Positions 18,038 through 26,689 of a DNA stretch of 64,000 bases are shown in pieces (position 1 is the first letter of the stretch; every line of letters starts with the position of its first letter). The DNA lies in the NCBI GenBank assembly GCA_965233675.1, contig OZ247498.1, positions 1,426,001 to 1,490,000 on the forward strand, written 5' to 3'. The DNA comes from SZUA-309 sp965233675. Its GTDB lineage: Bacteria; Pseudomonadota; Gammaproteobacteria; Pseudomonadales; Azotimanducaceae. Below the pieces are notes generated by a model. It saw only the letters and a list, made by a program, of their open reading frames with translations. It had not been told where the DNA came from and did no database searches. The translations under genes were made by a program, and so were the position numbers.

Positions 18038-19114
18038 TCAGCTGCCGGGACGGTCCGCCGGGGTGATCTGTCCCCGCGACCGGAGCAGATGGTCCATCAG
18101 CACCAGCGCCAGCATGGCCTCGGCTATGGGTACCGCCCGGATGCCCACGCAGGGATCGTGACGCCCCTTGGTGACCACCTCGACTTCGGCCCCCTGCCTG
18201 TCGACCGTTCGCCCCGGCGTGGTCAGACTGGAGGTGGGTTTGAGCGCGATTCTGGCCAGCAGATCCTGGCCCGAGGAAATTCCCCCCAGAACGCCACCGG
18301 CGTGATTGCTCAGGAAGCCTTCCGAGCGTATCTCGTCCCGATGTTCGGTGCCCCGCTGGCCGACCACGTCGAAGCCGTCGCCGATGGCGACGCCTTTCAC
18401 CGCGTTGATGCTCATCAGTCCGGCGGCGAGATCCGCATCCAGCTTGCCGAATACGGGCTCGCCGAGCCCGGCGGGCATGCCGGATGCCTGGACGCTGACC
18501 TCCGCACCGATGGAATCCCCCTCCCGGCGAAGCTGATCGATAAGGGCGGCGATTTCGTCCACTCGGGCCGGATCAGGGCAGAAGAAGTCATTGGTCTCCA
18601 CGGCGGCCAGGTCTCTGGCCGCAATCCGGATCGGACCCACGGCGGAGAGATAGCCCCGAATGGTGATGCCCTGCCCGGCCAGGTATTTTTTGGCGATCGC
18701 GCCTGCGGCCACCCGCATGGCGGTTTCTCTGGCCGACGCTCGGCCACCCCCTCGATAATCACGAATGCCGTATTTGGCATCGTAGGTGTAATCCGCATGG
18801 GCGGGACGGAACAGATCCTTGATATCGCCGTAGTCCTTGCTCTTCTGATCCAGGTTCTCAATGGCGAGGCCGATGGACGTACCGGTGGTCACGCCTTCGA
18901 AAACGCCTGACAGGATACGAACCTGATCAGGCTCTTTACGCTGGGTCGTGTACTTCGACTGACCAGGACGGCGGCGGTCCAGGTCGCCCTGCAGGTCGGC
19001 CTCACTGAGTTGGAGTCCCGGCGGACAGCCATCGACGATTGCGCCCAGGGCCGGGCCGTGGCTTTCGCCGAAAGTGGTGACTGTGAATGCCTGCCCGAAA
19101 GTGTTGCCGGCCAC
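18038..19114 (-). CDS. aroC: Chorismate synthase
   Basis: A 358-residue FMN-dependent enzyme making chorismate from EPSP, the last step of the shikimate pathway. TFGESHGPALGAIVDGCPPG, RRPGQSKYTTQRKE, DYRGGGRASARETA and RHDPCVGIRAVPIAEAM are diagnostic. The start is GTG. It lies 62 bases after prmB in the common prmB-aroC order. Its stop directly abuts that of the convergent LysR gene, leaving no room for a terminator between the two. Confidence 0.97.
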   Translation of the reverse strand: MAGNTFGQAFTVTTFGESHGPALGAIVDGCPPGLQLSEADLQGDLDRRRPGQSKYTTQRKEPDQVRILSGVFEGVTTGTSIGLAIENLDQKSKDYGDIKDLFRPAHADYTYDAKYGIRDYRGGGRASARETAMRVAAGAIAKKYLAGQGITIRGYLSAVGPIRIAARDLAAVETNDFFCPDPARVDEIAALIDQLRREGDSIGAEVSVQASGMPAGLGEPVFGKLDADLAAGLMSINAVKGVAIGDGFDVVGQRGTEHRDEIRSEGFLSNHAGGVLGGISSGQDLLARIALKPTSSLTTPGRTVDRQGAEVEVVTKGRHDPCVGIRAVPIAEAMLALVLMDHLLRSRGQITPADRPGS

Positions 19115-19176
19115 GAGGAGATCCGTAACTGCTGGTGACGCGGCAGTATGCTGAAATGTCGTATCAGGTCAAATAG

Positions 19177-20040
19177 TTACCCGTTCATTTCAGACGCCAG
19201 AAGGATGCACACCCCCTCTCCGCCCGCTTCGAATTCAGGCCAGATGAACGGCAGCCCAGGATACGCCCGGGTCAGCGCCGCGGCGCTCATGCCCACCTCG
19301 CAGACCAGCACACCCTGCGCGGTGAGCCGCTCCCCCCGCTGATCGATGATCTGTCGGGCGAGCCCGAGTCCGTCCGCGCCGCCGGCCAGGCCCAGTGCGG
19401 GTTCATGCCGGAATTCCGCCGGCAGCGCGCGCATGTCCGCATCATCCACATAGGGGGGATTGGCGAGAATGAGATCGTAGCGGGCCCCGGCAGGCAATGG
19501 CTGGTACAGGCTGCCTTCGTGAACGCGGACGCGCTCATCGAGACCGTGGAGAGAGACGTTTTCCTGCGCGAGTGTCGCCGTGGCGGGATCCAGTTCCACC
19601 AGATCCACCCGGGCATCCGGCCAGACGTGGGCGGCGGTGATGCCGATACAACCGGAACCGGTGCACAGATCGAGAACCCGTTGCGGGGCCGCGGTCAGCC
19701 ACGGCGACATTTCTGCCAGAAGCAACTCGCCGATGGGCGAGCGCGGCACGACCACCCCCGGCCGGATGAGAAATTCGAGTCCGGCAAACCACCACCGACC
19801 CAACAGGTAGGCCAGCGGTACCCGTTCATCGATCCGGCGAGCCAGGAGTGACCGGATGGTGTCCTCTTCGGACGCGGCGATCTCCTGGCCGAGATTTTCC
19901 CGATCATCGGCCAGTCCGGTGATGCTGAGCACGAGGGCCGTCGCCTCATCCCAGGCGCTGTCGGTCCCCTGGCCGAACACCACGCCGGCGTCGGCCAACG
20001 CCTCCGCAGCTTCGTTGATGAGGGCCCCGACCGTGGTCAC
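19177..20040 (-). CDS. prmB: Ribosomal protein L3 N5-glutamine methyltransferase
   Basis: A 287-residue SAM methyltransferase. The catalytic NPPYVDDADM followed by LPAEFRHEPALGLAGGADGL distinguishes PrmB (L3 glutamine) from PrmC (release factors). The SAM motif is VLDLCTGSGCIGI, preceded by RSPIGELL. It starts with GTG two bases after the DUF4892 gene and precedes aroC, the typical gammaproteobacterial order. Confidence 0.94.
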   Translation of the reverse strand: MTTVGALINEAAEALADAGVVFGQGTDSAWDEATALVLSITGLADDRENLGQEIAASEEDTIRSLLARRIDERVPLAYLLGRWWFAGLEFLIRPGVVVPRSPIGELLLAEMSPWLTAAPQRVLDLCTGSGCIGITAAHVWPDARVDLVELDPATATLAQENVSLHGLDERVRVHEGSLYQPLPAGARYDLILANPPYVDDADMRALPAEFRHEPALGLAGGADGLGLARQIIDQRGERLTAQGVLVCEVGMSAAALTRAYPGLPFIWPEFEAGGEGVCILLASEMNG

Positions 20041-20042
20041 CG

Positions 20043-20924
20043 TCAGTGCGACAGTCGATGCGGCAGAACCAGTTCGATACGGGCACTCATGCCGACTCGC
20101 GGCAGCAACGGCCCGGCGCCGAAGGGAACCAGTTCAGGCCCGCCATCCCGCGTCAGCCGTTCAATCGCCGATGCCGCGCAGGTCTGGGATCGTTCGATCA
20201 GCAGGGCGGCAGATTCGGATCCATAGAGATGGCAGACGACGTAAACAGTCTGGGCGGAGAATACATTGAGCCCTTCGGCCAGCGTCTCGAGCCGTTCGAT
20301 CGCGGCGTCATTCAGATTACCCAGCTGGTCCGGCGTGACCCCGTCCACCAGCACCCTGCCATCCCCGGCCAGGCGATCGAGCACCTGGCTGTTGCGGCCG
20401 ACGGCCACCTGCTCTTCCGGTCGAAGCACTTCGATGTGTGCATAGACCCGCTTGTTACCCCTTTCTATGACGTAAAGGGCGACCAGGGCACCGGCCTTTT
20501 CTCCGGCGAAGTAGAACTGATTCGCATCCGGGCCGTAGAGGGTGGCGCGCTTGAAGATTTCATTGGCCCAGAGGTTGCTTCGTCCACAATCGCGACCGCG
20601 ACAGCTGAACAACGGCTCCGTGTCGAGGACGGCAAGGTAGTGTTCGATCACATCGTCCGGCTGTGTGCCGGACGGCATCTCGTAGGTTGCCCACTCTCTG
20701 GTGGCGGCGGCGCGAACTTCGTGTTCCACCCGTACATTGCGTCGTGTCTTGTCCACCCGTCCCAATGCATATTCCCGGGGCAGCAATGCATCGTCGCGCT
20801 CGTAGGCAACAATCCAGGAATGGGGCACGCGGCTGAGACCCAGTGGGTCCACGGCCCCTTCCACATCCGCAGCATTTGCCGGCCCGCCGGCAGCAAGCAG
20901 CAACGGCAGGACGATCAGATACAT
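20043..20924 (-). CDS. DUF4892 exported protein
   Basis: A 293-residue exported protein. The ATG at 20924 has AGGCGG upstream and gives a short signal peptide (MYLIVLPLLLAAGGPANA, cleaved before ADVEG); an in-frame start at 20966 lacks a ribosome site. The body shows WIVAYERDDALLPREYALG and FYFAGEKAGALVALYVIERG, and near the C-terminus DGRVLVDGVTPDQLG, which recalls an OmpA-like fold. This matches DUF4892 proteins of gammaproteobacteria, whose function is unknown; an envelope role is plausible. It is transcribed ahead of prmB with two bases between, so may share its message. Confidence 0.75.
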   Translation of the reverse strand: MYLIVLPLLLAAGGPANAADVEGAVDPLGLSRVPHSWIVAYERDDALLPREYALGRVDKTRRNVRVEHEVRAAATREWATYEMPSGTQPDDVIEHYLAVLDTEPLFSCRGRDCGRSNLWANEIFKRATLYGPDANQFYFAGEKAGALVALYVIERGNKRVYAHIEVLRPEEQVAVGRNSQVLDRLAGDGRVLVDGVTPDQLGNLNDAAIERLETLAEGLNVFSAQTVYVVCHLYGSESAALLIERSQTCAASAIERLTRDGGPELVPFGAGPLLPRVGMSARIELVLPHRLSH

Positions 20925-21040
20925 CAGCCGCCCGCCTGTCTCGTTCACTTTGAGTCTGGATCGCATCGGCCCATGCTACTGATGGCGGGACGCCTTGCAT
21001 ACCGGCGTCCGGCAATCCTCGCCCGGAGCCGAGCCCGCGG

Positions 21041-22957
21041 TCAGTCTTTCAGCAACGCCAGCAGCAACTGATTCAGACGGGTCACGTAAGCGGCCGAGTC
21101 TTTCGGCGCCGACCCATCCGCCAGGCTCGCCTGATCGAACAGGATCAGCACCAGATCCCGGAATCGATCTTCGTCTGCTTCCTGATCCAGACGCTCGAGC
21201 AGTGGATGCCCGGCGTTGTACTCGAAGACCGGTTTGGACTCCGGCATGCTCTGACCCGTTGCTTCGAGAATCCGCCGCATCTGTGCGCCGGGATCGTGGG
21301 CTCCGAGCACCAGGCAGGCAGGTGAATCGGTGAGACGCTGCGACGGGCGGACGTCTTCCACCAGTTCCGCCAGAACGCCCTTGATCCGTTCGGTGAGAGC
21401 GCTTGTTTCCGGATCGTCTTTTTCCTCGTCGGAGGTCTCACCCGGCAGATCCAGGTCGCCGCGCATCACATCGGCGAACGGCTTGCCATCGAATTCCTGC
21501 ACGTTCGACATCATCCACTCATCGATGCGATCGAACAGCAGCACCACCTCGATGCCTTTCTGTTTGAATACCTCGAGATGTGGACTCGATTTGGCGGCCT
21601 CCGGAGACTCGGCAACCAGGTAGTAGATCTTGTCCTGACCGTCCACCATCCGATCCACGTAGTCGCTGAGCGCCACATGTTTTTCCTCATCGGAATCCGT
21701 GGTGGTCGCAAAGCGGAGCAGCTTCAGAACCGCTTCCCGGTTGGCGAAGTCTTCGCCGGCGCCTTCCTTGAGTACTTCTCCGAACTCATTGATGAAGGTC
21801 TGGTAGTCCTCGGGGGATTTGCTGGCCAGGGATTCGAGCATGTTCAGCGCGCGTTTGGTGAGCGCATTTCGGATACTGGTGACCCGATCGTCCTGCTGGA
21901 GAATTTCCCGGGATACGTTCAGGGGCAGATCATTGGAATCGACCACACCTTTGATGAATCGCAGGTACAGCGGTAGAAACTGATCAGCCTCATCCATGAT
22001 GAAGACCCGCTGCACGTAGAGCTTGAGTCCTCGGGGGGCTTCCCGGTTCCAGAGATCGAAGGGCGCAGCGCGCGGCACGTAAAGCAGGCTCGTGTATTCG
22101 AGCTTGCCTTCCACCTTGTTGTGACTCCAGGACAGCGGGTCCTGGAAATCATGGGACACGTGCTTGTAGAACTCTTTGTATTCCTCTTCTTCCACATCGG
22201 ATCTGGAGCGGGTCCAGAGCGCCTTGGCGGAATTGACCGCTTCGAATTCCGGCGCTTGATCGGCTTTCGCCTCGTCTTCCGAATCGGATTCGTCCGGGTA
22301 GGAGACCTTCTCCATCTCCACCGGCACGCCGATGTGATCCGAATAGCGGCTGACGATGTTGCGCAGCCGGAAGTTGTCGGCGAATTCCTTCGCATCCTCT
22401 TTCAGATGCAGGGTGACGCTGGTGCCAACGGGCAGATCTTCTGCGTCTTCCACACTGAAAGCATCTTCACCCCTGGATAGCCAGCGGGTACCCGTCCCCG
22501 TCTCACCCGCCCCATCCAGGGCCGAACGGGTCCGCACCTCAACCTCGTCGGCGACGATGAAGGCGCTGTAGAAACCAACGCCAAACTGACCAATCAGGTT
22601 GGAGTCCTTCTGCTGGTCGCCGGTGAGCTGGCTGAGAAATTCAGCGGTGCCGGACTTGGCGATGGTGCCCAGATGCTCGATCACCTGCTCCCGGGTCATA
22701 CCGATGCCGTTGTCGGTGACGGTCAGGGTGCCGGCTTCGGCATCGAAGCTGACGCGAATGGCGAAGTCGCCAGTGGGTACGAGTTCCGGTCTGGCAATGG
22801 ATTCGAGGCGAAGCTTATCAATGGCGTCTGAAGCGTTGGAGATGAGCTCGCGAAGGAAGATCTCCCTGTTCGAGTACAGAGAGTGAATCATCAGCTGCAA
22901 CAGCTGCTTGGCTTCGGTCTGGAAGCCGTAGGTTTCAGAAGTGGCAGGTTCGGCCAT
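21041..22957 (-). CDS. htpG: Chaperone HtpG (bacterial Hsp90)
   Basis: A 638-residue Hsp90. The ATPase domain has FLRELISNASDAIDKLR, VTDNGIGMTREQV and GQFGVGFYSAFIVAD. The middle domain has LYVQRVFIMDEADQFLPLYL and GVVDSNDLPLNVSREILQQD. The start at 22957 (MAEPATSE) is preferred, with AGGG nine bases upstream; an in-frame ATG at 22978 lies inside a hairpin loop and lacks a ribosome site. The gene follows sucD but appears insulated by a terminator-like hairpin and to have its own heat-shock-type promoter. Confidence 0.97.
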   Translation of the reverse strand: MAEPATSETYGFQTEAKQLLQLMIHSLYSNREIFLRELISNASDAIDKLRLESIARPELVPTGDFAIRVSFDAEAGTLTVTDNGIGMTREQVIEHLGTIAKSGTAEFLSQLTGDQQKDSNLIGQFGVGFYSAFIVADEVEVRTRSALDGAGETGTGTRWLSRGEDAFSVEDAEDLPVGTSVTLHLKEDAKEFADNFRLRNIVSRYSDHIGVPVEMEKVSYPDESDSEDEAKADQAPEFEAVNSAKALWTRSRSDVEEEEYKEFYKHVSHDFQDPLSWSHNKVEGKLEYTSLLYVPRAAPFDLWNREAPRGLKLYVQRVFIMDEADQFLPLYLRFIKGVVDSNDLPLNVSREILQQDDRVTSIRNALTKRALNMLESLASKSPEDYQTFINEFGEVLKEGAGEDFANREAVLKLLRFATTTDSDEEKHVALSDYVDRMVDGQDKIYYLVAESPEAAKSSPHLEVFKQKGIEVVLLFDRIDEWMMSNVQEFDGKPFADVMRGDLDLPGETSDEEKDDPETSALTERIKGVLAELVEDVRPSQRLTDSPACLVLGAHDPGAQMRRILEATGQSMPESKPVFEYNAGHPLLERLDQEADEDRFRDLVLILFDQASLADGSAPKDSAAYVTRLNQLLLALLKD

Positions 22958-22960
22958 GGA

Positions 22961-22996
22961 AAAGCGCCCTGATTTCAAATGAATTCAGGGCGCTTT
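22961..22996 (-). terminator. Perfect hairpin just before htpG (sucCD terminator and/or translational control)
   Basis: Arms AAAGCGCCCTGA and TCAGGGCGCTTT pair over 12 bp with an inner TTCA/TGAA stem. On the minus strand it is followed by TTTTCC and then the htpG ATG. It can end sucD transcripts. Its 3' arm also contains AGGG, the only ribosome-site candidate for htpG. Confidence 0.75.
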
Positions 22997-23022
22997 ATAA
23001 GGCCGATGGGCCGAATTTCAAG
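22994..23022 (-). promoter_or_regulatory. Predicted sigma32-type (and sigma70-like) promoter of htpG
   Basis: Minus strand: CCCCTTGAAA (-35), 13-base spacer, CCTTATAAA (-10). Spacing equals that of the E. coli dnaK P1 heat-shock promoter and the -35 matches the CTTGAA consensus. TTGAAA with TATAAA (16-base spacer) would also serve sigma70. Transcription would begin near 22985-22987, inside the hairpin described at 22961-22996. Confidence 0.65.
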
Positions 23023-23068
23023 GGGAAGACGCTCAAACGCCGGGGTCTGAGCGCTCAACCCAGCCAGA

Positions 23069-23944
23069 TCAGCTCCAGCCGGTCACCTCGGCCAGCGCCT
23101 CGCCGATGTCCGCCAGGCTTTTCACCGTGCGTACGCCGGCCGACTCGAGCGCGGCAAACTTGTCCTCCGCCGTGCCTTTACCACCGGCGATGATGGCACC
23201 TGCATGGCCCATCCGTTTACCCGCGGGCGCTGTCACGCCGGCGATGTAGCCGACCACGGGTTTGGTCACGTTCGACTGGATGAATTCGGCCGCTTCCTCT
23301 TCGGCGGTGCCACCGATCTCACCGACCATGACGATGGCCTCCGTGGCCGGGTCATCCTGGAACAGGGTCAGGATATCGATGAAATGGCTGCCCGGAATGG
23401 GATCCCCACCGATGCCCACACAGGTGGACTGGCCGTAGCCTTTGTCCGTGGTCTGCTTGACCGCCTCGTAGGTGAGCGTGCCGGAACGGGAGACGATGCC
23501 GACCTTACCGGGCAGATGGATTTCACCCGGCATGATGCCGATCTTGCATTCGCCCGGTGTGATCACGCCGGGACAGTTCGGCCCGATCAGGCGCACGCCC
23601 ACGCTGTCGATCTTGGCCTTGACCTTGAGCATATCCAGCGTCGGAATCCCTTCGGTGATGCAGACCACCAGTTCGATACCCGCATCCACGGCTTCGAGAA
23701 TGGAGTCCTGGCAGAAAGGTGCGGGCACGTAGATCACGGATGCGGTGGCACCGGTGGTGTCGACCGCCTCGCGCACCGTATCGAAAACGGGTCGGTCCAG
23801 ATGTGTGGTCCCACCCTTGCCCGGCGTCACGCCGCCAACCAGTTGGGTGCCGTAGGCGATGGCCTGCTCGCTGTGCAGAGTGCCCTGCCCGCCGGTGAAG
23901 CCCTGACAGATGACTTTGGTGTTCTTGTCGATGAGTACGCTCAT
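23069..23944 (-). CDS. sucD: Succinyl-CoA ligase alpha subunit
   Basis: A 291-residue subunit of succinyl-CoA synthetase (succinyl-CoA plus ADP or GDP to succinate plus NTP). The CoA-binding N-terminus has VICQGFTGGQGTLHSEQAI. GPNCPGVITPGECKIGIMPG and the phosphohistidine segment MGHAGAIIAGGKGT are diagnostic. It overlaps sucC by four bases and is the last gene of the sdh-suc operon, followed by a hairpin before htpG. Confidence 0.98.
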   Translation of the reverse strand: MSVLIDKNTKVICQGFTGGQGTLHSEQAIAYGTQLVGGVTPGKGGTTHLDRPVFDTVREAVDTTGATASVIYVPAPFCQDSILEAVDAGIELVVCITEGIPTLDMLKVKAKIDSVGVRLIGPNCPGVITPGECKIGIMPGEIHLPGKVGIVSRSGTLTYEAVKQTTDKGYGQSTCVGIGGDPIPGSHFIDILTLFQDDPATEAIVMVGEIGGTAEEEAAEFIQSNVTKPVVGYIAGVTAPAGKRMGHAGAIIAGGKGTAEDKFAALESAGVRTVKSLADIGEALAEVTGWS

Positions 23945-25110
23945 GCTTTACCTCCAGCAGCAGCCACGGCCTTTTCGGCGGCGTCGGTGAGGCTCTCTGC
24001 AGCAATGATGTTGAGCCCGCTCTTATCGAGTGTTTCCCGGCCGAGTGCGGCATTGTTGCCTTCGAACCGGACAACGACCGGCACCTCGACGCCGACCTCT
24101 TCCACCGCGCCGATGATGCCTTCCGCGATGATGGCGCAGCTGACGATGCCACCGAAAATGTTGATCAGCACGGCCTGCACGTTTTCATCGGAGAGGATGA
24201 TTTTGAAGGCTTCGGAGACCGCCTCCTTGGTGGCGCCCCCACCCACATCCAGGAAGTTCGCCGGATTACCGCCATGCAGCTTCACCAGGTCCATGGTGCC
24301 CATAGCGAGACCGGCACCATTGACCATGCAGCCGATGTTGCCGTCGAGAGCGACGTAGTTGAGGTTGTATTCAGCGGCCTGTGCTTCCCGCGCGTCTTCC
24401 TGAGACGGGTCATGCAGGGCGGCGACCTTCGCCTGACGATACAGCGCGTTGCCATCGATATTCACCTTGGCATCCAGGCAATGCACGTCCCCATCCGTGG
24501 TGACCACCAGCGGATTGATTTCGAGCAGCGCGCAATCCAGATCCTCAAAAAGCTTAGCCAACCCCATGAAAAGATTGGTGAATTGTCTGATCTGAGGCCC
24601 TTTCAAACCGAGCTTGAAGGCCAGTTCCCGGCCCTGGAAGGGCTGTGGGCCCACGGCGGGATCGATACTTGCCCGGAGAATCTTCTCCGGTGTTTCCTCT
24701 GCCACCTGCTCGATTTCCACGCCCCCTTCGGTGGACGCCATGAAGACGATCCGGCGACTGCCGCGATCGATCACCGCGCCCAGATACAACTCCGTCTCGA
24801 TGTCCGTGCAGCTTTCCACATAGATCTTGCTGACCGGCTGGCCATGCTCGTCCGTCTGAATGGTGACCAGGTTTTTGCCGATCCACTGCTCGGCAAAGGC
24901 CCGCACTTCATCCGTACTGTCTGCCAGCTTGACGCCGCCGGCCTTGCCTCGGCCGCCTGCGTGCACCTGCACTTTCACCACCCAGCGGTTACCGCCGATC
25001 TTTTCCGCCGCAGCCACGGCTTCGTCCGCCGTATCCACTGCATACCCTTCGGAAACGGGCAAGCCGTATTCCTGAAACAGGCCTTTGGCCTGGTACTCGT
25101 GTAGGTTCAT
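23941..25110 (-). CDS. sucC: Succinyl-CoA ligase beta subunit
   Basis: A 389-residue ATP-grasp subunit. MNLHEYQAKGLFQEYGLPV, VKVQVHAGGRGKAGGVKL, EINPLVVTTDGDVHCLDAKV and NGAGLAMGTMDLVKLHGG are family hallmarks, and length equals E. coli SucC (388). It follows lpd after 43 bases and overlaps sucD, so the two subunits are made in a coupled way. Confidence 0.98.
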   Translation of the reverse strand: MNLHEYQAKGLFQEYGLPVSEGYAVDTADEAVAAAEKIGGNRWVVKVQVHAGGRGKAGGVKLADSTDEVRAFAEQWIGKNLVTIQTDEHGQPVSKIYVESCTDIETELYLGAVIDRGSRRIVFMASTEGGVEIEQVAEETPEKILRASIDPAVGPQPFQGRELAFKLGLKGPQIRQFTNLFMGLAKLFEDLDCALLEINPLVVTTDGDVHCLDAKVNIDGNALYRQAKVAALHDPSQEDAREAQAAEYNLNYVALDGNIGCMVNGAGLAMGTMDLVKLHGGNPANFLDVGGGATKEAVSEAFKIILSDENVQAVLINIFGGIVSCAIIAEGIIGAVEEVGVEVPVVVRFEGNNAALGRETLDKSGLNIIAAESLTDAAEKAVAAAGGKA

Positions 25111-25153
25111 GATTTTCCTGTCAGTACGATTGGTCTTGTGTTCTCAGGTCGCC

Positions 25154-26593
25154 TTACGACTTTTTCTTGCGATTCACCATGTGAATCGCGTGCCCGGCGA
25201 CACCCAGGGCAGCTTCGTGCACCGCTTCGGACAGCGTGGGATGCGCGAACATGATCAAACCCAGGTCTTCGGCGCAGGCGTCGAATTCCATGGCGATTAC
25301 GGCCTGAGCGACGAGTTCCGAGGCCTGGGGCCCGAGAATGTGCACGCCGAGGATCCGATCCGTCTCGGCATCCGCCAGGATCTTCACCATGCCTTCCGCG
25401 TCGTTGGCAGCCAGGGCCCGGCCACTGACGCCAAACGGGAAGCTGCCCACATTATATGCTTCTCCGGACGCTTTGAGTTCCTGTTCCGTCTTGCCGACCC
25501 AGGCGATTTCCGGGTGGGTGTAGATCACGCTGGGCACCGTATCGTAGTTCACCAGCGGCTTCTGACCAGCGATCCGCTCCGCCACCATGACCCCTTCTTC
25601 CATGCCCTTGTGCGCCAGCATGGGCCCCCGGACCACGTCACCGACGGCGTAAACGCCCGGCGCATCCGTTTCACATCGATCATTGACGAACAGGAAGCCC
25701 CGCTCGTCCAGATTCACCCCGGCATCCGGCGCCAGAAGCCCTTCGGTATAGGGCCGGCGTCCGACAGCGACGATCAGCTTGTCCACCGTGATGCTGTGAT
25801 CGCCATCCTTGTCCTGGAAGCTGACGTTTACCGCGCCGTCGGCGACTTCCGCGCCCATCACCCGGGTGCCGAGACGCACATCCAGACCCTGGCCTTTGAG
25901 AATTTTCAGGGAATCCCGCGCGATCCGCTGGTCCGCCATGGGCAGAAATTCGTCCAGGGCCTCGAGCACCACGACCTCGGATCCGAGCCGGTTCCAGACA
26001 CTGCCGAGTTCAAGCCCGATGACGCCGGCGCCGATCACGCCGAGTCGGCCGGGTACGCTCTGCAGTTCCAGCGCACCGGTGGAATCAACGATCAATTCAC
26101 CATCCACCGGGGCCGGCGGAATATCCACCGGAACGGAACCCGGAGCGAGAATGACGTGCTTCGCTTCCAGGGTGCGGGTTTCGCCGTCGTGGTTCGTATA
26201 CTCCACCTGTCGGCCGGCAAGCAGTTTGCCGGTGCCGGGCAGGTCGGTGACCCCATTGGCTTTGAAAAGTCCGGCAACGCCCCCGGTGAGCTTGCTCACC
26301 ACCTCGTCTTTATGGGCGATCATTTTCGGAACATCGATACTGACGCCTTCCACGCCAACCCCGACAGCGCCGAAGTGCTCCCTGGCATCCTCGTATTTGT
26401 GGGAGGTATCCAGCAACGCCTTGGATGGAATACAACCCCAGTTCAGACAGGTTCCGCCGTAGGACGGTTTCCCATCCTTGCCCAGGCTCTTGTCGATACA
26501 GGCGGTTGAGAGTCCGAGTTGCGCGGTGCGTATGGCAGCGTGATAACCCGCTGGTCCGGCACCAATGACAATGACGTCGTAAGAATCACTCAT
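25154..26593 (-). CDS. lpdA: Dihydrolipoyl dehydrogenase (E3)
   Basis: A 479-residue FAD disulfide oxidoreductase that reoxidises the lipoyl arm of 2-oxoacid dehydrogenases. FAD site: YDVIVIGAGPAGYHAA. Redox disulfide: GGTCLNWGCIPSKALLD. A second GxGxxG (LGVIGAGVIGLELGSVW) binds NAD, and the C-terminal His-Glu pair lies in AHPTLSEAVHEA. ATG 26593 (MSDSYDVI) fits the family; a start at 26680 would add about 29 unrelated residues. It sits between sucB and sucC, as in Pseudomonas but not E. coli, giving this 2-oxoglutarate dehydrogenase its own E3. Confidence 0.97.
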   Translation of the reverse strand: MSDSYDVIVIGAGPAGYHAAIRTAQLGLSTACIDKSLGKDGKPSYGGTCLNWGCIPSKALLDTSHKYEDAREHFGAVGVGVEGVSIDVPKMIAHKDEVVSKLTGGVAGLFKANGVTDLPGTGKLLAGRQVEYTNHDGETRTLEAKHVILAPGSVPVDIPPAPVDGELIVDSTGALELQSVPGRLGVIGAGVIGLELGSVWNRLGSEVVVLEALDEFLPMADQRIARDSLKILKGQGLDVRLGTRVMGAEVADGAVNVSFQDKDGDHSITVDKLIVAVGRRPYTEGLLAPDAGVNLDERGFLFVNDRCETDAPGVYAVGDVVRGPMLAHKGMEEGVMVAERIAGQKPLVNYDTVPSVIYTHPEIAWVGKTEQELKASGEAYNVGSFPFGVSGRALAANDAEGMVKILADAETDRILGVHILGPQASELVAQAVIAMEFDACAEDLGLIMFAHPTLSEAVHEAALGVAGHAIHMVNRKKKS

Positions 26594-26689
26594 CTGAATT
26601 GAGCCTCTGCTCGATATTTCGTTGTTTCCGATAGCCGCAGCGCTGGCCGGATCGGGAGATCCGGCCTGTTCAGCATTCACTCCATGACT

